Part shown: piece by piece, positions 43,372-51,497 of the stretch
How the letters are laid out: each line of letters starts with the position of its first letter
Numbering within the stretch: the first letter of the stretch is position 1
Source: Luteitalea sp.
GTDB taxonomy: Bacteria > Acidobacteriota > Vicinamibacteria > Vicinamibacterales > Vicinamibacteraceae
DNA: 64,000 bases
Assembly: GCA_009377605.1 (NCBI GenBank)
Contig: WHTT01000014.1
Coordinates: 28,859-92,858, forward strand
Direction: 5' to 3'
Translations under genes and position numbers: made by a program
Notes under the pieces: model-generated
Seen by the model: the letters and a program-made list of their open reading frames with translations, nothing else
Database searches by the model: none
What the model was told of the DNA's origin: nothing

Positions 43372-43828
43372 TCCCTTTCCACGAAACCGACTCGTCTATC
43401 TTCTGCGCGTCGGAGAACCCCAATTCTGCAAACTTCGCTGAGTCGGGTGGCTGGATGAAAAGAGTCGCGTCCTTCGGAACCAGCTCGGTCGCGGCCGCAT
43501 CCCAGTGGTCCGGGTGCGTATGCGTCACCAATATGGCTTCGATACCGGTCAACGCTTTCTCGGCAGCAAGAGGAAGTGGAACCAAGGGGTTGGGGCGGGG
43601 ATTCGGAGAACGATCAATGGGCGGCATGACTCCTGGATCACCAAGCATCGGATCCACCATGAGGACTCTGCCAGCGTAGTGGATGATAGCGGTTGCGTGT
43701 CGAATCAACTGAATGCGCGTCGCATTCTTTGGCTCGATGGCACTTGCTCGTTCTGGGCCAAGTGACAAGCCGAAGCCAATCCCCGCGCCGGCGCTCGATT
43801 TCAGAAATGATCGTCTACTGAGCTTCAT
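43292..43828 (-). pseudogene. Metallo-beta-lactamase-fold (UlaG-like) protein, C-terminally truncated
   Basis: The remaining 178 residues begin with a Tat signal 'MKLSRRSFLKSSAGAGIGFG' after AGGAGGAG. The MBL fold starts 'TRIQLIRHATAIIHYAGRVL' and carries the metal motif 'LVTHTHPDHWDAA'. It continues to 'TGGQHGRGETGRRMAPVSGY', a point at which UlaG-like enzymes still have about 80-100 residues to go, with the second His and the Asp of the binuclear site. Those are missing. The reading frame meets a TGA formed by the end of the converging permease gene. The enzyme should be inactive. Confidence 0.85.
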
Positions 43829-44098
43829 TCCAACTCCTCCTGTCGTCGATCTCCACCAGCTTGCTGTTCTTGCGGGCCGTGCCCCCACGCCCTTCGACTC
43901 CTTTGCGAGCTCCGAAACCTGCCTCCAAAATGCATCAAGGGTCCGGTTCTCAAAGTTCTACCGTGGATCGGGCCGGACATTCCGTGGTAGTTTGGCGGAA
44001 GTGCTTCGTCGTTCGTTCGATAGCCTGCCGCGGCTGGCTGAACATGTCAGTGGCTCGATGGCTGGAACCCCAACCCTTGTCGCCACGTCGTTGTGATT

Positions 44099-44233
44099 AT
44101 GGCCAGACTGCCGTTGCGCCTGCTAGGACTCCTGCTGCTGACGCTGGCGATTGCCGTGCCCGGTTGTCAGGCGCTGTTTCCGCCTGTCGACACTGTGAAT
44201 CCCGTACCGACCTTCGAGCGCGGTCGAGAGTGA
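44099..44233 (+). CDS. 44-residue lipoprotein
   Basis: ATG at 44099 opens a frame that begins 'MARLPLRLLGLLLLTLAIAV', continues with lipobox 'PGC' (Cys23) and ends with a 21-residue polar tail rich in Pro and charged residues ('PVDTVNPVPTFERGRE'). It has the layout of a complete small lipoprotein: n-region with two Arg, hydrophobic core, lipobox, short mature part. There is no clear ribosome binding site. It precedes xpaC-telA by 103 bp on the same strand and may belong to that operon. I do not recognise a family. Confidence 0.5.
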   Translation: MARLPLRLLGLLLLTLAIAVPGCQALFPPVDTVNPVPTFERGRE

Positions 44234-44336
44234 CGGTCTGTGATGCGCTCGTCGTGAGAGGCAGCCTGGACCTCTGGCACGCAGCGGGGCCATACAATGA
44301 GCACGGAATTCTCCGAAGGAGCGGTGTAGCAGTCCA

Positions 44337-45215
44337 GTGAATGGGCTCATCAAGCGCGCACGCGCGTGGGTGCCGGTCGGCAAGGCTGCTGCCCTCTTTC
44401 TCCTGCCCCTGCCGCTCGTGTTCGCGGTGTTGGCAGCCCTCATCGCCGGAGATGTGGGGACGTTGGCCTCCACCGGAGGCGCGTTGGCCTGCTTTTGGGG
44501 GGCGGGCACGCTCTCATGGCGGGCGCTCGTGGCGGAGGCGCGCTATTTTCTGGGCGAGCGACCCGATCCGCCGGCCATTCCCCTGAAGCTCGTGAGCGCC
44601 GTGGCCACGGCGGTCGGTGCGTTCCTCGCCGCTACCGCTGGTGGCCATGGTGTGCCGGGCAGCCTCGTCTTCGCAGTGCTCGGAGGGCTCGGCTACGTTG
44701 CGTTCTACGGCGCTGATCTCAGGCCCCGTCGTATTGAAGTGGCCGTCGTTGAGGGCGTCGATCGCGCCGTAGTGACGCTGCAGCTCAAGAAGGCGTACGG
44801 CCGGCTTCGCGGGATCGAGACGGCGGCCCGGGCGATTGCGGTACCTGAGTTCACCGACCGACTGTTGCGCATCACGGCCATCGGTCGCACCATCCTCGTC
44901 GAGATCGAGCAAGATCCGAGGGAGGCCGTCCGAGCGCGTCGTTTCCTCAATATCTACCTGGACAGCGCGCAGCGCGTGACGCAGGAATACGCGCGCACCC
45001 ATCGGCAGCTTCGAAATCGACCGCTCGAGCAGAGCTTCCGGCAGCTTCTGATCGACATGGAGAATACCTTTGCGAGCCAGCACAGAAAGCTCCTCGAGCA
45101 TGACATGCTGTCGCTCGACGTGGAGATCGAAGTGTTGAACGCGCGCCTCAAGCGGGAGCTGCCTGAACGTGAGCGCGTTGTTGCGCGTCAACTCCATTCC
45201 GGAGACCTATCATGA
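44337..45215 (+). CDS. xpaC: XpaC-like membrane protein
   Basis: The product has 292 residues from GTG at 44337. Four hydrophobic stretches lie in the first 130 residues ('AALFLLPLPLVFAVLAALI', 'TGGALACFWGAGTLS', 'LVSAVATAVGAFLAATAG', 'LVFAVLGGLGYVAFYG'). A long soluble helical part follows ('LQLKKAYGRLRGIETAARAI', 'ARRFLNIYLDSAQRVTQEYA', 'FASQHRKLLEHDMLSLDVEI'). This is the Pfam XpaC family, named for 5-bromo-4-chloroindolyl phosphate hydrolysis in Bacillus. XpaC genes typically sit next to telA, and the 4-bp overlap here supports a joint envelope-stress role. The N-terminal helices are membrane-embedded and the rest is cytoplasmic. Confidence 0.88.
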   Translation: MNGLIKRARAWVPVGKAAALFLLPLPLVFAVLAALIAGDVGTLASTGGALACFWGAGTLSWRALVAEARYFLGERPDPPAIPLKLVSAVATAVGAFLAATAGGHGVPGSLVFAVLGGLGYVAFYGADLRPRRIEVAVVEGVDRAVVTLQLKKAYGRLRGIETAARAIAVPEFTDRLLRITAIGRTILVEIEQDPREAVRARRFLNIYLDSAQRVTQEYARTHRQLRNRPLEQSFRQLLIDMENTFASQHRKLLEHDMLSLDVEIEVLNARLKRELPERERVVARQLHSGDLS

Positions 45216-46375
45216 CGGAAGCCAACACCACATCACCGTCGTCGACCTCATTGGCGCCGACCTCACCTGTGCCGTCGACGGAGGTGGTGCCGTACGACGC
45301 CGCGGCTCCTGAGCGAAGGGTAGAGATCGAGCGGGCGATGGGGGAGCTCGAGCTCGGCGACAGCAACTCCATCCTCTTCTTCGGCACCGCGGCGCAGGAT
45401 GAAGTCACCTCGGTGGCGGACGAGATGCTCGAGGGTGTTCGCCACAAGGACACCGGTCCGGCCGGTCAGGCGCTGAACGAGATGGTGAGGACGCTGCGCG
45501 GCCTGCCGATCGAGGAGCTCGACCCGAAGAAGAAGCGCGGGCTCTTCGCGCGCTTCTTCGGCGGCTCGAAGCCTGTCGAGAGAATGCTGCTGCGGTACGG
45601 GCAGGTGCGTACGCAGGTCGATGCAATCAGCAACCGCCTCGACGCGGAGACGAGCGCGCTGATGAAGGACGTTGCGATGCTCGACCGCCTGTACGACAGA
45701 ACAATCGACTATTTCGAGAAGCTTGCCGTGTATATCGCGGCGGGTGAGGAGCAGCTGCGGCGACTCGATCGGGAGACGCTGCCGGCGTTGGCGAAGGAGG
45801 CGGAGACGAGCGGCGACGTGCTGAAGGCGCAAGAGCTTCGCGACCTGCGCGCCAAGCGCGACGATCTCGAGCGGCGCGTGCACGATCTGAAGCTCACGCG
45901 GCAGGTGACGCTCCAGAGCCTGCCCTCGATTCGCCTGGTGCAGCAGAACGACAAGGCCCTTGTCGGCAAGATCGCCTCGACGATGGCCAACACCATTCCG
46001 CTCTGGCGGCAGCAGCTCGCGATGGCGCTCACCATCGCCCGGTCGACGGAGGCTGGCGAGACGCTCAAGAAGGCAACGGATCTGACCAACGAGCTGCTCA
46101 CCGCCAACGCCGACGCACTCCGCAGCTCTACGGAGACGATCCGCACGCAGGCCGAGCGCGGTGTTGTGGACGTCGATGCGGTGAAGCGGGCCAACGATGC
46201 GCTCATTGCCACGATCGATGACACGCTTCGCATTGCCGATGAGGGGAAGCGCCAGCGCGCGGAAGCGGAGAAGCAGCTCATCACGTGCGAAACGGAGCTC
46301 AAGCAGGCTCTCATCTCGGCACGTAACCGTGTCCAGCGGTCGCCAGCCGATGCCCACAAGGGCGCTGCATCCTGA
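45212..46375 (+). CDS. telA: TelA/KlaA toxic-anion-resistance family protein
   Basis: The product has 387 residues. ATG at 45212 overlaps the xpaC stop (ATGA). It is predicted cytoplasmic and almost wholly helical: 'LELGDSNSILFFGTAAQDEV', 'KRGLFARFFGGSKPVERMLL', 'QVRTQVDAISNRLDAETSAL', 'RTIDYFEKLAVYIAAGEEQL', 'QNDKALVGKIASTMANTIPL' and 'WRQQLAMALTIARSTEAGE'. These are the hallmarks of the TelA family, first linked to tellurite and colicin resistance and often found in stress clusters with TerD-type proteins. No ter genes occur here, so resistance to tellurite should not be assumed. Partner: XpaC. Confidence 0.92.
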   Translation: MTEANTTSPSSTSLAPTSPVPSTEVVPYDAAAPERRVEIERAMGELELGDSNSILFFGTAAQDEVTSVADEMLEGVRHKDTGPAGQALNEMVRTLRGLPIEELDPKKKRGLFARFFGGSKPVERMLLRYGQVRTQVDAISNRLDAETSALMKDVAMLDRLYDRTIDYFEKLAVYIAAGEEQLRRLDRETLPALAKEAETSGDVLKAQELRDLRAKRDDLERRVHDLKLTRQVTLQSLPSIRLVQQNDKALVGKIASTMANTIPLWRQQLAMALTIARSTEAGETLKKATDLTNELLTANADALRSSTETIRTQAERGVVDVDAVKRANDALIATIDDTLRIADEGKRQRAEAEKQLITCETELKQALISARNRVQRSPADAHKGAAS

Positions 46376-46451
46376 TATGGGCGTCGTTTGGTGACCGCCT
46401 ACCTTGGAAGGGAGTGAGTCTTCGACTTGATCCTGACCCAAAGGTTGTCTC

Positions 46452-47837
46452 TCATGGCTCGTCGTGCGAGGCCGCCACGGCGCTGCCGCGGACGAAGATC
46501 GCGAGCGCCACGCCGTCCCATTGCCCGTTGCCGCGCGGGCTGTTGTCCGCCTCGTTACCCATCGGCATGAGGCCTGTCAGGGCAGCGGGACGGCGGTAGC
46601 GGCGCTGCAGGTAATCCCGCACGATCTCGGCACGCGTTTCGGACCGCAGGAAGCGGACGTCGGGCGCCCCTTCGAGCGCGTAGCCCTCGACGATGAGCGT
46701 GCTGTCGCGCGGATAGCGAAGAAGAGACCCCATGGCCGAGGCCAGTCGTTGGCGGCCGGCCGTGGAGAGCACCTCGCGTCCGTTCTCGACGTCAAAGAGG
46801 CCGGCCGCGTCGATCCAGAGCCGCAGGGCGATCCGGTCGTCGGTTTCGAGCGCGCCGCGGCGGTACTCGTCCACAGACACGTCGCGCAGGTCGTAGAAGC
46901 CGCGCCGCGTGAAGAAGCCGCGAAATAGCCAGTGATGCTGGAGCGCCTCCGCGCTCTGGGCGAGCCGCTCCGTCGTCTCGCTCACGTGCCCGAGAATCTC
47001 CTCCGTGTCAGCGCGCAGGCGATCAGCCGGGCCGTCTTCGGCGCGGAAACTGCGGACGGCTTGCTCGATCTCTCCGGCGGTCCGTTGCATGCTCCGGGTG
47101 GATTCCTGCGTATGCGCGGCGATCTGGTCGATCCGTGTGTACAGGGTGTCATCCGTCAGCAGCCTGCCCATCGTGCCGCGGCCGGCCTCAAGGTTTGCTA
47201 CCACGCGCCGAACATCGTTGGTCAAGCCCTCGATGGCGACCGTCGTGTCGGCGCCCGCCGACGTCATTCGCTTGACGTCGCCGCTGACGGTCTCGATGAG
47301 GTCGTTTGCCGACCGCGTCGTCTCGGTGAGAGTCTTGACGCCGACCGAGAGGTCCTCTTTGAGGTCCAAGACCTCCGTGGTCACGGTGCGAAACGTGTCG
47401 CGGCCCTCCTCGATCAAATCGGCGAACTCGATCGCGTCGCGGCCGGCGATCGCGCTGCCGGGTTGAGCGACAGGCGCCTCCTCCGTGCCGCCGCCCACGT
47501 CCAGGTAGACGGCGCCGATCAGGCCGTCGGTCAGGATCGACACGACCGAATCGGTCCGGACCAGATGCTGCAGATCTTCGCGGATGCGCAGCGTGACCCG
47601 GAAACGCTGTCCTGGCCCCGGCGGCACCGTGAGCGCGACGACCTCGCCCGCGTCCAGGCCGGCCACACGCACCTGGGTGCCGACCGCCACCCCGCGCACC
47701 CGCGAGAACTCCGTGGCGATGTGGATCTGGTCGGTGAAGAGCAGGCGGCGGTCGCCGATCATGAAGAGGCCCACTGCGAACAGCAGCGCGCCACCGACCA
47801 CGAACGCTCCGATGACCGACAACCGCGACCGACTCAT
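46452..47837 (-). CDS. mlaD: MCE (MlaD-like) protein with C-terminal OmpA-like domain
   Basis: The product has 461 residues. ATG at 47837 follows AAGGAGG, 4 bp after the ABC ATPase stop. It has one N-terminal transmembrane helix ('LSVIGAFVVGGALLFAVGLF') and one MCE domain at about 35-125 ('VRGVAVGTQVRVAGLDAGEV', 'DGLIGAVYLDVGGG'). A long helical coiled region of about 170 residues follows. From about 385 an OmpA-like peptidoglycan-binding fold is visible: 'LIVEGYALEGAPDVRFLRSE', 'TRAEIVRDYLQRRY' and 'GVALAIFVRG'. The MlaFE-MCE system moves phospholipids between the membranes. An OmpA tail would anchor the far end of the MCE tunnel in the cell wall or outer membrane, an arrangement I do not know from E. 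coli MlaD. Confidence 0.85.
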   Translation of the reverse strand: MSRSRLSVIGAFVVGGALLFAVGLFMIGDRRLLFTDQIHIATEFSRVRGVAVGTQVRVAGLDAGEVVALTVPPGPGQRFRVTLRIREDLQHLVRTDSVVSILTDGLIGAVYLDVGGGTEEAPVAQPGSAIAGRDAIEFADLIEEGRDTFRTVTTEVLDLKEDLSVGVKTLTETTRSANDLIETVSGDVKRMTSAGADTTVAIEGLTNDVRRVVANLEAGRGTMGRLLTDDTLYTRIDQIAAHTQESTRSMQRTAGEIEQAVRSFRAEDGPADRLRADTEEILGHVSETTERLAQSAEALQHHWLFRGFFTRRGFYDLRDVSVDEYRRGALETDDRIALRLWIDAAGLFDVENGREVLSTAGRQRLASAMGSLLRYPRDSTLIVEGYALEGAPDVRFLRSETRAEIVRDYLQRRYRRPAALTGLMPMGNEADNSPRGNGQWDGVALAIFVRGSAVAASHDEP

Positions 47838-47841
47838 GGCG

Positions 47842-48591
47842 CTATCCTCCTCCTTGTGTCTCCAGGAACTTCCGAACCATTGCGTGCGCGCTTCGCTCCA
47901 GCGCCTCCGCCGTGCCGCGCGCGAGGACGCGTCCGCCATCGATGAAGATCAGCTCGTCGCCGAGCATGCGCGCGCTCATCATGTGATGCGTCACGAGCAC
48001 GATGGTCGTGCCCATCTCCTGCTTGAGGCTGAGCAGGAGCCGGTCGATCTCGTCGGACGTGATCGGATCCAGACCGGCGCTCGGCTCGTCGACCAGGAGG
48101 ATCGGCGGATCGAGGGCCATGGCCCGCGCGAGGCCCGCCCGCTTGCGCATGCCGCCCGACAGCTCGGCGGGCATCTTGTCGAAATCGCGCTCGAGGCCGA
48201 CCTGCGCGAGCTTGGTCCGCGCGCGTGTGCGCATTTCCCCCTCGGGCAAGTCGGTGTGCCGGCGCAGCGGGAACATCACGTTCTCGCCAACGGTGATCGA
48301 GTCGAACAGCGCCGCATTCTGGAACAAGAAGCCGATACGCTTGCGGGCGCGCGCGAGGTCGCGGGTCTCCAGCCTGCTGACCTCCTCCTCTTCGACGAAG
48401 ACCCGGCCGCTGTCCGGCTTGATCAGCCCGACGATGTGCTTGAGCGTCACGCTCTTGCCGGTGCCGCTGCGTCCGACGATCGCGGCACAGTGGCCCGCCG
48501 GCACCTCCAGCGATAGCTCCTGCAGCACACGAAAGCTGCCAAAGGCCTTCGACACGCGGTCGAGCCGAACCGCCGGCACCGTGGCGCTCAA
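47842..48591 (-). CDS. mlaF: MlaF-type ABC transporter ATPase
   Basis: The product has 249 residues. The first possible start, TTG at 48591, overlaps the permease stop (TTGA); a GTG lies 12 bp downstream. It has Walker A 'IVGRSGTGKSVTLKHIVGLI', a Q-loop 'IGFLFQNAALFDSITVGENV', signature 'AELSGGMRKRAGLARAMALD', Walker B 'PPILLVDEPSAGLDPITSDE' and an H-loop 'TTIVLVTHHMMSA'. 'LFDSLTVxEN' and 'LSGGMRKR' are typical of the MlaF/Ttg2A group that energises MCE lipid transport. It forms an operon with the permease upstream and the MCE protein downstream. Confidence 0.93.
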   Translation of the reverse strand: MSATVPAVRLDRVSKAFGSFRVLQELSLEVPAGHCAAIVGRSGTGKSVTLKHIVGLIKPDSGRVFVEEEEVSRLETRDLARARKRIGFLFQNAALFDSITVGENVMFPLRRHTDLPEGEMRTRARTKLAQVGLERDFDKMPAELSGGMRKRAGLARAMALDPPILLVDEPSAGLDPITSDEIDRLLLSLKQEMGTTIVLVTHHMMSARMLGDELIFIDGGRVLARGTAEALERSAHAMVRKFLETQGGG

Positions 48592-49376
48592 AACCCTGCC
48601 CCCCCTGGGAACAGAAACTCAATCAGACGCACGAGCAGCACGTTGACGACGATCAGCAGGACCGACGCCACGACAACGCTGCGCGTCGCCGCGCGGCCAA
48701 CCCCCTCGGTGCCGCTCGTCGTGTTGACCCCGAGGTACGACGCGCTCGTCGCGACGATGAAGCCGAAGACCATGGTCTTGACCGTCGCGGGGATGTAGTC
48801 GGAGAACTCGATGTATTGGAACGAGCTTCGGAAATAGAGGACAAACGACATGCCGCTGACGAAGTGCTCCGCAATGAATCCGCCGAGGATACCCATGAAG
48901 TTCATCAGGGTCGTCAGGATGGGGAACGCAATGACGCAGGCGATGACGCGCGTCACGACCAGAAAGCGGAACGAGTCGACGGCCGTGGCCTCCAGCGCAT
49001 CGATCTGCTCGGTGACCTTCATGGCGCCCAGCTCGGCGCCGATGCCGGCGCCGACCCGGCCCGAGAGCAGCAGCCCCGCGGTCAACGGCCCGGTCTCGCG
49101 CACGAGCGCCAGCGCGAGCGCCGAGGGCATCAGGGCCTCGGCGCCGAAGCGCTCGAGCGACGCCCGCGTGTGCATCGAGAGCACAGTGCCGACGGCCAGG
49201 CCCGACGCCCCAATGAGTGGTGCCGAGCGCCAGCCCAGCTCGTAGATCTGCCGCCCGATCTCGCCGAGCTCGAACGGCGGGCGGACGCATTCCCGAATCG
49301 CACGAACGGCGAACACGACGCCTTCGCCGACCTGCGCCAGCAACGAGACAATAGCCGTGAGGATGCGCTGCGGCAT
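48588..49376 (-). CDS. mlaE: MlaE-type lipid ABC transporter permease
   Basis: The product has 262 residues, starting from ATG at 49376. The MlaE family is recognised from 'IGRQIYELGWRSAPLIGASG', 'SLERFGAEALMPSALALALV', 'RETGPLTAGLLLSGRVGAGI', 'GAELGAMKVTEQIDALEATA' (the conserved cytoplasmic loop) and 'VFGFIVATSASYLGVNTTSG'. Five to six membrane helices are expected. This is the first gene of mlaE-mlaF-mlaD, with 4-bp overlap to mlaF. MlaB and MlaC homologues are not seen, so the complex may work without a periplasmic shuttle, as expected if its MCE protein spans the periplasm. Confidence 0.93.
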   Translation of the reverse strand: MPQRILTAIVSLLAQVGEGVVFAVRAIRECVRPPFELGEIGRQIYELGWRSAPLIGASGLAVGTVLSMHTRASLERFGAEALMPSALALALVRETGPLTAGLLLSGRVGAGIGAELGAMKVTEQIDALEATAVDSFRFLVVTRVIACVIAFPILTTLMNFMGILGGFIAEHFVSGMSFVLYFRSSFQYIEFSDYIPATVKTMVFGFIVATSASYLGVNTTSGTEGVGRAATRSVVVASVLLIVVNVLLVRLIEFLFPGGAGF

Positions 49377-49447
49377 GAACCGTGTCCGAGCGAGAACCTG
49401 TGAGAACCCGAGACTTGACGCATGGTGTCAAGTTCGGGGCTCGAGAT

Positions 49448-49504
49448 GGTAGGGCGCGCTCGCCGAGCGCGCCGTCACGGCCGCTTCGGCGAGGCGGCCC
49501 TACC
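49448..49504. repeat. Twin-hairpin intergenic repeat, copy 4
   Basis: This is the cleanest copy: GGTAGGG, hairpin CGCGCTCGCCGAGCGCG, linker CCGTCACGG, hairpin CCGCTTCGGCGAGGCGG, CCCTACC. Its last base is also the last base of the BON gene's stop codon (minus strand), and it lies 71 bp upstream of the mlaE start. It could act as transcript terminator or stabiliser for the BON gene. Confidence 0.85.
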
Positions 49505-50418
49505 TAGAACAGCCACCAGGCCAGCCCGACGCTGACGATTGCGGCGTTGGTCCGCAGGCGCATGGTGCGCAGTTCTTCGTCGCTGGCAAACGTCACACGC
49601 GGATTCGCGAAGAGACCGCCGACGAAGAGGTTGACCCCCATGCGCGCGGTGACGTCGTACCACAGCGAGGCACCGGGGCGCCACGCGAACCCGCTCTCCG
49701 CTTCGATCGCACGCAACGGGCCGGCCGCGTTGCGATCGACGCGCACGCTGTTGAACGACCACCCGCCGACGAGCGACGCCGAGAGCGCCAGGCGCCCGAC
49801 CGGCTGGCCGTATTCGAGGCCGATCATGACCGGCCGCATGCGCAGGTGAGCAAGCCCCGGCAGACCCTCCGGCCCGGCGTCGATCTCGAGCTCAGTCCAA
49901 CTGAAGCCGATCGTCGGACCCAAGCCACGCCGATTCGGCAAGCGCAGGAGCGGACCCACGCTCAGTCCATCGCCCAGACGCGCCGGTTCCGGGCGCGTGC
50001 CGGTCACCGAGAAGCCCAGCCCGATCAGACGCCAGAGCCCATCGCGTGGCTCGTCTCGCGGCTCCGGTGGCTCCGGTGGAGGCCGCGGAACCTCATCTGG
50101 CGGGATGTCAGCAATCCTCAGGGTCGCCCTCACATCGCGGACGCCGTCGACGCCGCGCGCCACGCGCACGGCGCGCTCGCGGTCCGACTCCGATCGGACG
50201 CGCCCGGTCAGGGCGACGAGGCCGTTCGCAGCACGCACCTCAATCGGCAGCGTCCCAATCTCGGGATCATTGATGAGGGCTGTCTGTACCCGCAGCGTGA
50301 GATGCGTATCGTTGACCGCCGGCGCGATGGTCGCGGCGCAGCCCACCATGAGCAGAAGCGCCACACCGGCCAGGGCGCGGACACTGACGTGCACCGACCC
50401 CTCCGTCATGGACACCAT
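49504..50418 (-). CDS. BON-domain lipoprotein with predicted beta-barrel
   Basis: The product has up to 304 residues. Starts at 50418, 50409 or GTG 50394 are all possible; the last has AGGGG nearby. A signal with lipobox 'LLMVGC' marks a lipoprotein. One BON domain follows at about 38-105 ('LRVQTALINDPEIGTLPIEV', 'GLVALTGRVRSESDRERAV', 'VDGVRDVRATLRI'), then a Pro/Glu/Arg linker ('PRPPPEPPEPRDEPRD'). The rest consists of alternating strands ending 'IVSVGLAWWLF', like a small outer-membrane barrel. BON domains bind phospholipid surfaces (as in OsmY and DolP). Position directly upstream of mlaEFD fits a lipid-related envelope role. The start overlaps the edge of an IS91-type remnant. Confidence 0.75.
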   Translation of the reverse strand: MVSMTEGSVHVSVRALAGVALLLMVGCAATIAPAVNDTHLTLRVQTALINDPEIGTLPIEVRAANGLVALTGRVRSESDRERAVRVARGVDGVRDVRATLRIADIPPDEVPRPPPEPPEPRDEPRDGLWRLIGLGFSVTGTRPEPARLGDGLSVGPLLRLPNRRGLGPTIGFSWTELEIDAGPEGLPGLAHLRMRPVMIGLEYGQPVGRLALSASLVGGWSFNSVRVDRNAAGPLRAIEAESGFAWRPGASLWYDVTARMGVNLFVGGLFANPRVTFASDEELRTMRLRTNAAIVSVGLAWWLF

Positions 50419-50449
50419 GCTATGCCGGCTGGACCCCTCCTGCCTACCA

Positions 50450-50528
50450 GTGCCACGCCCAGCCGCGCCCGATACGCCGTCCCGTAGCAGCGGAAGATGT
50501 CCGCCACCTCCAGTCGCTGGCGATCCAC
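50450..50528 (-). pseudogene. First codons of an IS91-type transposase
   Basis: Reading from GTG at 50528, the frame gives 'RQRLEVADIFRCYGTAYRAR' then 'LGVAL', the start of IS91-type TnpA proteins (LEVADIFRxxGxAYR). The cysteine-rich zinc domain and the HUH catalytic part are missing. The frame then runs through the BON gene's upstream region to a stop at 50406. The break is at about 50450. Confidence 0.6.
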
Positions 50529-50538
50529 GGGGCCCCCG

Positions 50539-51422
50539 TCAGGAAGACACGGGCGCGGGGGGCCCCGACGGCGGGGAGGGGGGACGCGGCAGCAGGTCGA
50601 GGGGACTCGCCGTCGCACAGACCTTCGTGGTGGCGATGCACAAATAGCGGGCGGTCGTCGCGAGGGGGCGATGCCCGAGCAGGAGTTGAATCGTCCGGAC
50701 GTCGGTCCCGGCTTCGAGGAGGTGGCAGGCGAAGGCATGTCTCAGGGCATGGGGCGCGATGGGTTTGGGAATCCCCGACCGCCGGCGCGCGCGCTGGCAG
50801 GCCTCCCGCACGGCGCCGCGCCGGATCGGGTGGGCGGGCCGGGGGCTCGGACACAGCCAGGGCGTCGGCCGGCGGCGCAGCGGCCCCCACGCCCGCAACA
50901 GCTCGAGCAGTGTCGGGGAGAGCATCACGTAGCGATCGCGCCGGCCTTTCCCTTGCTCGACCCGGATCACCATCCGGCGACTGTCGATATCGGTGGGGCG
51001 GAGGTGGAGGGCTTCCGAGATGCGCAGACCGGCGGCATAGCAGGTGGTCAGGATCGTGCGGTGCTGGGGCGCCGTGACGCACGCGAGAAAGCGAACGACT
51101 TCGTCGGGGCTGAGCACGACCGGGAGGGGCCGCGGCTTTTCGGGGCAGGGATCACGTCGTGATAGGACCAGGGCCGCTTGAGCGTGATCTTGTAGAGAAA
51201 CCGGAGGGCGCAGACCGCGATCTCGAGGGAACTGGGCGCGAGCCGGCGCTCGCGGATCAGGTACACCTGGTAGGTGCGAATCTCCTCGGGTCCCAACGCG
51301 GCCGGGGACCGACCGAAGTGCCGCGCGAACCGGGCGATGCTTTCGATATACGCGCGTTGCGTATGCGGGGACAGATTCCGGATCTGCATATCCTCGAGCA
51401 TGCGTTGCCGAAGCGGGGTCAT
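50539..51422 (-). pseudogene. IS91-associated tyrosine recombinase, frameshifted
   Basis: ATG at 51422 follows AGGAG. The N-terminal SAM-like domain reads 'MLEDMQIRNLSPHTQRAYIE', 'SIARFARHFGRSPAALGPEE' and 'LRFLYKITLKRPWSYHDVIP'. There the frame breaks at a CCCC run (about 51142-51146); adding one C joins it to 'PEKPRPLPVVLSPDEVVRFL' in the next frame. The catalytic domain is complete: Arg in 'YAAGLRISEALHL', Lys in 'GKGRRDRYVML', 'HALRHAFACHLLEAGTD', 'LLGHRPLATTARYL' with the Tyr. The product would be 294 residues if repaired. A sequencing error in the C run is a real alternative, as is frameshifting, though no good slippery site is visible. Confidence 0.85.
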
Positions 51423-51497
51423 ACGACGCTCCTCTGCACACGGCCTGGTCCATTCCAGGCGCGCGTGCAGGACAGCGTATCGAGGACCGCAGATCAA

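Larger units (their letters stand above)
50450..51422 (-). mobile_element. Remnant of an IS91-family-type element
   Basis: A tyrosine recombinase of the sort that travels with IS91-type elements is followed immediately by the first codons of an IS91-type transposase, in the order and strand usual for these elements. The transposase is cut off after about 26 codons where the BON gene begins. No terminal sequences were identified. The element is dead: one gene frameshifted, the other nearly all lost. Confidence 0.65.

Noticed and set aside
51130..51150. Programmed frameshifting in the IS91-type recombinase
   Set aside because: The CCCCGAAAAG context is not a recognised slippery heptamer and no downstream structure is obvious; a one-base loss is simpler.
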